DNA of 64,000 bases from Gambelia wislizenii. Taxonomy: Eukaryota > Chordata > Lepidosauria > Squamata > Crotaphytidae. The notes under the pieces were generated by a model. The model had not been told where the DNA came from. It saw only the letters and a program-made list of their open reading frames with translations, and did not search any database. A program made the position numbers and the translations under genes. The first letter of the stretch is position 1. Every line of letters starts with the position of its first letter. The stretch spans positions 171,892,596 through 171,956,595 of the forward strand of contig JAUMIR010000005.1 in NCBI GenBank assembly GCA_030847615.1, in the 5' to 3' direction. This document shows, one piece after another, positions 56,167 through 64,000 of the stretch.

Positions 56167-56206
56167 AAGGGAGGGAGGGAGGGAGGGAGGGAGGGAGGGA
56201 GGGAGG

Positions 56207-56278
<72 letters not shown>

Positions 56279-56280
56279 GA
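56167..56280. repeat. 114-nt pure purine tract, (GGGA)n then (GAAA)n
   Basis: About 12 GGGA units (to 56216) followed by about 15 GAAA units, without a single pyrimidine. Highly repetitive open frames in this area on both strands are artefacts. Confidence 0.97.
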
Positions 56281-57080
56281 CAGACAAGCAGGATCAGGCA
56301 TAGTTCAAGATAAGAGAAATGACAAGGAAATGAAAAGTAAAGGGATAGAATGACATATAAAGCACAGTTTACAACATGAGCTACTGTCTTTTGAGAGAGT
56401 TGCTTTCTTCTACTTCCTTTTACAGGGAGGTTGGAGCCAATAAGGTTCATTGGGACAGACCAGAATGATGGGCCCTTTTGTTTCCGATCATGAAAGCTTG
56501 ACTCTACGGTTAGTTTCTTGTCATGCTCTCATATGGCACCAGTTGGTATTTTGGCTAGATTCTTCCATAGCAAACTTTAGGGAATGAATGCAGAATATGT
56601 CATTGGGTTATTTCTCTGGCTTTTTTGGGGAGAAACAAGTTATTTGGGGAAGAAACAAAAGTAATTGATGACACATTCAGACATCACAAAAACAAACATG
56701 GATTAAGTTTGGTTTCTTTAGCTGGTCCTGCTGAAAAACGTGGGAGTCATCATGCTGGTTTATACACATTAAAATCCTATTCAGGCAATTCTGAAACATG
56801 TTGTTTAAGTACATAAGGAGAGGCGCTCACATCCCCTCCACTGTAAATCTGCTTGTGCAAAGGTGATGTGTCCAGAGAGGACAGCTCCTTTTAGCTGTGG
56901 AAGCTCTACATGCAAAGAACTTTGATTTCCTCATGGTTTTGTTTATGAAAGGGCTCTTCAGATATGAAAATGGGGAGAGGGAGAATGTAATTGGCACACT
57001 ATGATGCTAAGGTGTCTGAACATTAAATTTTGGGGTTCTACAGAAACCTTTGCTTACTGTGGCATTAGAACATACACTAC
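56281..57080. other. Intron sequence, nothing recognised
   Basis: No repeat or gene recognised. Confidence 0.5.
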
Positions 57081-57615
57081 GGGCTTGTCTAGACTGACTA
57101 GAATACACCGTCTTCCACCTTGCGTATTCCGGCCCCAGATCCCCCCCCCCGCATTACCTATATGAAATGGGATGGAGTCCACAGAGACATACCAGCCAGC
57201 ATTGGCAGGGGCATCCCCCACTGTTGTTCACCTCTCCCGCTGAAGCCAGGAAGGAGACCCTCAGCACATGATCAAAGATGGCCATACGTAGGGGGCCTTG
57301 ATCATGTGCTAGAGGCCTCCTTTCTGGGTGCAGAGTGATTCCAGCAGTGGCCACCTATATGGGCCAGTGTGCAGGTATGGACCCTGTGCTCCCATGCCAG
57401 ACAAATCTGGGCTTTCCTGATGAAGTGCATTTTCCTGGGTGTTTATTTAAAATGTTTCAAATGGGTCTACCCCAGCTCCCCCTGGCTTTGCCTCAGGAAT
57501 CATCAGGACTGCCCAGAGACAAAATGGGGCAAGAACCCTGCATCTGTTGGACTGCAGGGCTCCAAGCTGTGGGCAGGAGGGGAAGCTGGGGTAAACAGCC
57601 CATCTAAACAAGCCC
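57081..57615. mobile_element. MITE family A, copy 5
   Basis: GGGCTTGTCTAGACTG at the left and CCCATCTAAACAAGCCC at the right. Flanks TAC/TAT. Inside, CATGATCAAAGATGGCCATA is a diverged form of the hairpin core of copies 2 and 3, and CTGGACTGCAGGGCTCC-like sequence matches copies 4 and 6. Confidence 0.72.
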
Positions 57616-58640
57616 TATGTGTCTATATCTTGAGGTAGACATGTACATATGCAGCCAAACATGTTGGGAATTTAGGATGGGAGGTTTGAGATTATCCTGA
57701 TTTCAATTTTCCCATTGCATGGGTGCTTATCTATGGAGGTACCTATCATAATAACAGGGCTACTTTAGTACAATGGAAGCCTAACAGAAAGCCAGCTAAA
57801 AAACTGAAAACTGACACTTTACTCACGCTTGATACTTTACATTAGAAACAGCAACACAGGTATTGCCTTTCCCCCATTTTCTATAAATCAAACATGACAA
57901 TCTAGTCAAACTTTCAGTTTTTTAAAAAATGCAACCACCCCACCCCATTTTTAGGATATATGTGATGTTCTTTTGTCTGTTTACAAGTGACAGATTGGGA
58001 ACTAATTGCTATGCAAAGATCTAACTTTTGTCTTTAATAAATGGCAGTTGGTTAAAAAGGGGACTAGCTTCACTTTTATTTCAGTGACAACTGACAGACT
58101 TAAAAATAATGCCAGTAGATATCTCATGGTCTAGTATTTTGAAATGTGTCATGTTTACAGTGTAAATCAGAACATTAGAAAATAGGACTTGAATGAGATT
58201 TACATTTCCAAACTACAGTCCCTCATTTGGTATGCCACTCAAGATATCTCATCTCTTTGCTTTGTATCATACACCCCAATATTTTAACCTACTTTTCATT
58301 ACAGAGTCAATGAATCACAATTTGTCTTCTGAGATAAACATATTTTTTTGTACACATTTTTGACCACTTTCTTTCTGGAGCCCTCCTCTGTACTGATGCT
58401 ATACACAGAAGTAGCCTATCAGAAGACCATTTAGAAAGGCTACATTTTGGCTACAAAACCTCTAGGATCACCCAGGATTCGGGAAGTTCTTGTCCAAAAA
58501 TTAATTTTTCCAAGCTCAGAGCCTTCTTGTTCAGCATCCATTTGCAATCTAAAGACATTTTGCTGTCTGCTAGCTTCTGATACTCTCAAAGAGTCAGAAT
58601 AAGAAAGTCCTTACTAATAGAGCCAAGAGCTTAGAATAAT
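57616..58640. other. Intron sequence, nothing recognised
   Basis: No gene or repeat recognised. Confidence 0.5.
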
Positions 58641-59061
58641 GCTGGAATTCACTAAGGCAGTAATCAATGCATAACATAGAGTTACACATTTCTGACCGTT
58701 TCATATTCACGGTCCCTACATATTCCCTAGTTTAGGGAACGTAAACTAGGGATGTAGGGAGAATGGAAGTCCCCCAATCCCTACTTACTGAGCAGTAGCC
58801 ATTGTGATTGATGGAGGGTCATTCTGCTGTTGACCAGGAAGCAGCTAACTGATGTTCTCATTGTCCGCCCCCCCCCCATGTATGAGTGACCTCTGATGCA
58901 AGGGTAAATCACAACAGAGACCCTGCTTCAGGCTGTCACACTAGAGATTGCAACAAGACACCCATTGATCGGGGAGATTTGGGGGGTTGGGCTGGGAGAC
59001 ACTAGGCAGCTATATAACTAAGGTGGTTACACATTTGTAACTGTCTTAGTGATTTCTGGCC
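58641..59061. mobile_element. MITE family C, copy 2
   Basis: GCTGGAATTCACTAAGGCAG at the left and ACTGTCTTAGTGATTTCTGG(CC) at the right are inverse copies, flanked by AAT on both sides (58638-58640, 59062-59064). An inner hairpin at 58711-58757 is built on CCCTAGTTTAGGG...AAACTAGGG. Most complete member. Confidence 0.75.
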
Positions 59062-59099
59062 AATGTTCTGAATCATTCATATGCTAGTTGCTGCATTTA

Positions 59100-59262
59100 T
59101 CTGTGCCCCCATCTGTGTCCCATCCCCACGAGGAAAATGTTTTATCAGGCCCTATCCCAGTTTTCCCCATTCCAGCCCTGAGAGAAAATGCCCTGCATCA
59201 TTTGGACTGCAGGGTTCTGGAACAGGGGAAAACCAGGGCATTTAGCCCATGTAGACGAGCCC
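59100..59262. mobile_element. MITE family A, copy 6, right half
   Basis: ATGCCCTGCATCATTTGGAC, TGCAGGGTTCTGGAACAGGG, ATTTAGCCCATGTAGACGAG, CCC. The left end is missing. It serves as the empty-site comparison for FB3 in copy 4. Confidence 0.65.
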
Positions 59263-62200
59263 ATAGTTTAAGCCCTCACCTCTTGTGTGTGCATTATCTA
59301 TCTATTAGACATCACCATTTTCCCAACTAGGTAACACTCTTGATCAAGATGGCTAGCTAGTTGCTTATGGGTCAGATGTGGCCCATGAAACAATTCTGTT
59401 TTGTCTCTAGTGACTCTACAATATTTTGACCTGCTGCTATCTTCATTTCACAGCTTTTGAAGGAAATATTCTTAACTCAGTGGTATCTCTGTTTTCTTTG
59501 TAATGTTTTGATTGCTCAAGCAAATGTGTTCAGTAGCTGGCAAGGTGCTTTAGTTTTAGGTACTGCTACTTTTGTAAATATGTGTACTTTGGCTATCACT
59601 ATTATTATGTAGGGTTTGTTTTTAGCAACACTTCACCCTTTTGTCTAGAGGAAATATTGGGTGACATAAGAATTTCATTGGCCTCTGATGAAGACTTTGA
59701 ATCAAAATGTGTCTGGCTTATATTTGTATGATGAATCTGACTATAATCAAATATGTGCATTCAGTAGCTGTGCTAGGTACTTTAGTGCTAGATACTACTA
59801 CTTTAGTGCTGTTACTTTGTGATAGAGCTTGGGCATCTATGAAAGGAGCTAAAATTAGCACTTCCAGACCTTTAAGGTGAGACAGTCTCCTTCTAAGGAG
59901 ATGGCAAATGATACAGATTTCTCTGTTGGCTTGTTACAGCTCTGGTTCTTCTCCAACAGTCATCATGATGTTGATTTACTATAGGACCACCTGTCTCCTT
60001 CTGATCATCCTTTTGATTCTATCGTGACTTAATTTTCCCCCATAGAACAACTAGCACTTGGGAAACATGGGTCAAGCATTTATTTATTTTTTTGCAGAGT
60101 CTGAACATGCAAGGGGATAAGAAGCAAATGCAAGCTGTTCTTCCTTATTGTGTGCTTATTTAGATGAGCCAAACACTGTTCTTTGATTCTCAATAGGGCC
60201 CTGCTTACAAAAGCTACCAGAATGCAGACCTCTTCCTTTTTTATCTGTTGACATGCTTTCATCGCATCCCGCAGGTGAAAATCAAGGTCTCTGAAATTTC
60301 TGATACTTTCCCCAGAGGAGAATCCTGATTAGAAAACAGTGTTCCATAAAAAACACAAATAATAAAAGGTAACTCGGGGTAATGAGGAAAAAAGATTTTG
60401 GTTAGTTTCATTTCATTTAAAAGAATGTGCCCAGCCTGGAGTATATTAATGGCAATTAACATGTACAACTGCTAAGCTATTAATTGAGCCAAATGGAAAT
60501 TAATTCCTGAGTGCCATGCAAAACCAATCACTTATGGTACTCTCTACCTGAAAGCTAATAGGCAGCTGGCATAGATCATGGTTCAGTAGCCTAATATGCT
60601 CCCTCTTTCCTCAAAGTGCTCAGCTACAGTTAAATAGCATGGCTGTAGAATACAGTTCTGCACTCTGCAAGACCGACTCCTGTTTTGGAGACAGAGAGCT
60701 TTATAACTACATTTTTATTCATCCCCACTTCTACTTCTCGATTTCATCTTCTGTTCTGCATTTGGTGTTATCTCTAGCTCTTGCCTTAGACCATGTCCTT
60801 TTGTTACTGTAAGGGAAAGATAAACAGGGAAGCTTTCCTTAATCCTACAGACAGCCAATCCTAGAATCTGAGGAAGTAGAGAGCATAAGGATGTTTGTAA
60901 TCAGTGCCAGCAACACATAATCTCACAAGTGTGCAGATCCCCAAACACAAAATGCACATGCTTCAAATAGAGGCATGAAGAGGTTGCACATGTATAAAAC
61001 TGGAGTATTCCCTTCAAAATACTCCTAAGATATCAGGGTCTGGATTCTTCTGTAGTTACTACTTGCAAGGATTTCGAAAGATGGAGGGGGGGCAGAGATG
61101 TATAACACTGTTCATTATACGATGTGGTTCAAGGAATGTGATGTTTGCTGAACATACTCAGGTTTAAATCTGGTCAGTGGAGACAACTTGGAAACCTTGT
61201 ATTAAGGGCCTAATATGGATATTGATTTTTCCCTTATGGTTAATATTTGTGGCCAATATCTTTGAATTTTGCATTCCTGGTCCCTTCATATTCATATTTG
61301 CATCTTTTGCCCATATTTCTATTATGCTTCTGGTATTAATTGGCCATTTTAAAGCATTCATCTCTATTTATCTCTCCCAATATACGTATTTGACAGGTGT
61401 ATGCTTGGGATGTCCCCAAGCTAGCCAGGTAAACAAAATATCTGGGTAGCAAGAGACTGAGAAGGGAGAGGAAAGTTGGAGTTTTATCACTGAGACAGGC
61501 TGTGATCCTGCATTAGGTGATGTATCTCTGGAGTGTAATTATGATATGTCTCCTGGTGCAACCACACCAAAACCCACTTTTCCTGTGTGCCCCTCCCCCC
61601 CTGCTGATGGCCATTTCCATGTTGGTGAAGAGGACTGGGAGCACTACTGATGCATCCAGCTATTTTCCTGAGGTCCCTGAGGTTATTGGTTTTCCTGTGC
61701 GTGCAGCTAAAAACAATAGCTGCACATATCTCTCCTGCTCTGCCCATTCTCCAATTACATGGAAATGGCTGTCTTTGTGGGCTGCCACACTGAAAAGGTG
61801 GCTTGGGGGAATATTGGTCATTGCATAGTCTGAACAGAGTTCAGATCTCTGCAGTTACCAAAAAAGTGGCTTTATGATGGCATAGGTGGAATTATGCCAT
61901 TGTAACCCACTGACAGGATGCCAGCCTGTTTCATAAGGGCCGCAAAGTCTCAGTGCACACATGTTAAAGCTATTGAAATTATATATTTAAAAATTCTTAC
62001 AGAGCTCAGTTTTCTTTGCTAACTTGGAGAGGGCAGAGCAATGGGTGCATACTTAGAAAATGCTGGATATTCTAGTCCTTATGACTTTACCAGAACATGT
62101 TGTGTATCCTCTTTCTGTAAGTTAGATGTCAACTGAGAAGAAAGCAAGCCAGCCAGCAAAAAAGCATTAAACATCAGCCTCTGCACCTTTCCTTCTGAAA

Positions 62201-63018
62201 TTTTGCACATCTCTTATCTAGGGATGCTGCTCTAAAATATGCTGTTTTCACACAAATTGACATAAAATAATGGATCTAGAAGGAGTAATGGATCAATCCA
62301 GCTCAATAAATTTGAAGATTCCATTTACACAAAAAATACTGCATCTATTCTTCTGAAATATTTCTTAATTATCCTTACTATACAGTATCTCATCTTCATA
62401 ACAATTACCTCTCCAAAACAAAGGTGGAATAAGGACTCCCCCCAAAATTCCCAAATGATAAAGACTGGAGGGGGGGGGTCATTTATCTGAAATTTGGAAT
62501 ATTTTACCCTCTTAGAAGAATAACGATCCCTGAACATTTCATCTAGTTCTGCCAAGAAAGAAAAATATATTTGCCAGTTCTTATGGGTGGGGAGGGGGAG
62601 AATCAAAATGTAATAACATAACAGATACACACACAAACTAGTTCCCATCTTTGTGCCAGGGAGCGCAAATTGAATAAAATTTGCTGTTTTTTTTTTAAAA
62701 CTTTCACAAAGTGAAATCCTTGCATATCTATACATGTGAGTATAAATGTTGACAAAATAAGCACATTTTTCTTTGTTCTGATTGTGCTGTGAGAAGAACA
62801 AACTGATCTCACTGTTCCTCTTTTCAAAATATTATGCACAAAGCAAATACACAATCACAAATTTACAAGATAGTGTTGTAAAGTACACTGTATATGGGCA
62901 TCAGCAGAGTGTATTTTTGCTCTAGCTGATGAGCTATAGAAAAACAGATGAGCTCATTTGGAGTTAGCCAAGTAAAAAAGAATACCCTAATATGCATTCC
63001 CTATGGTGATATCTAATA
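59263..63018. other. Repeat-poor intron segment
   Basis: The longest stretch in which I recognised no transposon, apart from short homopolymer runs. Open frames at 61177-61449 and 62325-62801 have no recognisable domain. It could hold conserved noncoding sequence, but nothing in the sequence alone proves that. Confidence 0.5.
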
Positions 63019-63355
63019 CAGGTTGAGTATTTCCTTTTCTGAAATGGTTGGGACCAGAAATATTTTGGATTTTTTTCAGATTTTGGAATATTTGCATATA
63101 CATAATGAGATATCTTGGAGATGGGATCCAAATCTAAACACAAAATTCATTTGTGTTTCATATAAACTTTATACCCATAGCCTGAAGGTAATTTTATACA
63201 CAATGTTTTTTATTAATTTTGTGCATAAAACAAAGTTTGTGTACACTGAACCATTCAAAACCAAAGGTGGCAACTATCTCAGCCACCCATGTGGACAATT
63301 TTGGATTTTGGAGCATTTCAGACTTTGGATTTCCAGCTAAGGGATACTCAGCCTC
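63019..63355. mobile_element. Tigger-like (pogo) element, CAGGTTGAGTATCCC type
   Basis: The left end CAGGTTGAGTATTTCC and right end GGGATACTCAGCCTC are inverse copies flanked by TA (63017-63018, 63356-63357). The interior (TTTGGAATATTTGCATATAC, GAGATATCTTGGAGATGGGA, ATAGCCTGAAGGTAATTTTA, CATAAAACAAAGTTTGTGTA) is well preserved. No transposase. Confidence 0.82.
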
Positions 63356-63654
63356 TAGAGGTGGGTGATTAATGGGTGTGTGAAGTGAATCCACACATAA
63401 TTTTCATTTTACACTGAAATATCTGCAGTACCATCATTAGTGAACTAGATAAAACTTTGCCCAGAATCTTAGACAAGGTCTCTCCATGTCCAAGCCTGAG
63501 AAAGCTTTTATAATTTAATTAAGTTAAATTAAATTAAAACTTGTTACATTTTACAGTATAACTCTGAATATTAAATATTCTAGCTCAATAGATAGTTTTG
63601 CTCCATATACATACCAGAACAAAACCCCACAATCATTTCTTCTTTAGAATCCCA

Positions 63655-64000
63655 TTATAGAATCATAGAATTTTAGAGTTGGAAAAAACCACGAGGGCCA
63701 TCCAGTCCAACCCCCTGCCATGCAGGAAATTTTGATCAAAGCATCCCTGACAGATGGCAATCCAGCCTCTGTTTAAAGACCTCCAAGGAAGGAGACCCCA
63801 CCATGCTCCGAGGGAGTGTGTTCCACTGCCGAACAGCTCTTACTGTCAAAAAGTTCCTCCTAATGTTGAGGTGGAATCTCTGTTCCTGGAGCTTGCATCC
63901 ATTGCTCTGTGTTCCAGTCTCTGGAGCAGCAGAAAACAAGCCTGCTCCATCCTCAATGTGACACCCCTTCAAATACTTAAACAGGGCTATCATATTGCTT
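63655..64000 (-). mobile_element. CR1 LINE 3' fragment, running off the window
   Basis: AATCATAGAATTTTAGAGTT, ACCACGAGGGCCATCCAGTC in reverse. The minus strand encodes IALFKYLKGCHIEDG, FSAAPETGTQSNG, FHLNIRRNFLTVRAV, SPSLEVFKQRLDCHLSGML, with the stop at 63736. The 5' end lies beyond base 64000. Confidence 0.93.

Larger units (their letters stand above)
30746..64000 (+). other. 5' part of the next GRM8 intron
   Basis: It begins with the consensus donor GTAAGT. The next coding exon in the family carries the cysteine-rich linker and the seven-helix region, and would be unmistakable. It is absent, so this intron is longer than 33 kb. Confidence 0.85.

Noticed and set aside
56008..56450. Open frames of 64-120 codons on both strands rich in Glu-Gly-Gly, Lys-Glu-Arg or Ser-Phe-Leu repeats
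   Set aside because: They are translations of the (GGGA)n(GAAA)n purine tract and its complement, with no unique domain.

Overview
This is vertebrate nuclear DNA: intron-dominated, AT-rich and full of decayed transposable elements, with no bacterial or viral gene layout. The repeat set is CR1 with squamate-style 3' ends, BovB/RTE, an L2-like LINE, a tRNA-derived SINE sharing a BovB-like tail, Tigger-like MITEs and hAT MITEs. It points to a squamate reptile (lizard or snake). That placement is from memory of family distributions, not from a search.

The only host coding sequence I can support is one 137-bp exon at 30609-30745 (+). It has a clean acceptor, a GTAAGT donor, and a protein that reads as the end of the ligand-binding region of a group III metabotropic glutamate receptor, best match GRM8. 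The rest of the window is then two partial introns of that gene: the last 30.6 kb of one and the first 33.3 kb of the next. This fits the very large introns of GRM8.

Layout of the upstream intron (1-30608): Tigger-like MITEs (2153, 9405, 29089, 30313); CR1 fragments (3900, 5970, 11676); a full-length palindromic MITE (6239); a zinc-knuckle LINE fragment with a CR1 scrap inside it (11576-12365); an L2-like copy (14633-15175, minus); a nested BovB complex broken by a SINE and an L2-like LINE (16945-19505); SINEs; and a GC-rich element resembling the end of an LTR (28470-29015, minus).

Layout of the downstream intron (30746-64000): six copies of a MITE with GGGCTTGTCTA ends, one carrying a nested palindromic MITE; a second zinc-knuckle LINE fragment; two hAT MITEs with perfect 8-bp target duplications; a CR1 that holds one of those hATs, which in turn holds a Tigger-like piece; a head-tail-head-tail repeat with LTR-like tails (50781-52980); a snapped-back BovB 3' end (54700-55065); a 114-nt pure purine tract (56167-56280); and a repeat-poor stretch (59263-63018).

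I found no RNA gene, CRISPR array, operon or intact autonomous transposon. Open reading frames other than the exon are transposon remnants or chance. The most informative material is the insertion history: nested insertions, paralogous empty sites, and a MITE that ends 43 bp upstream of a conserved exon.
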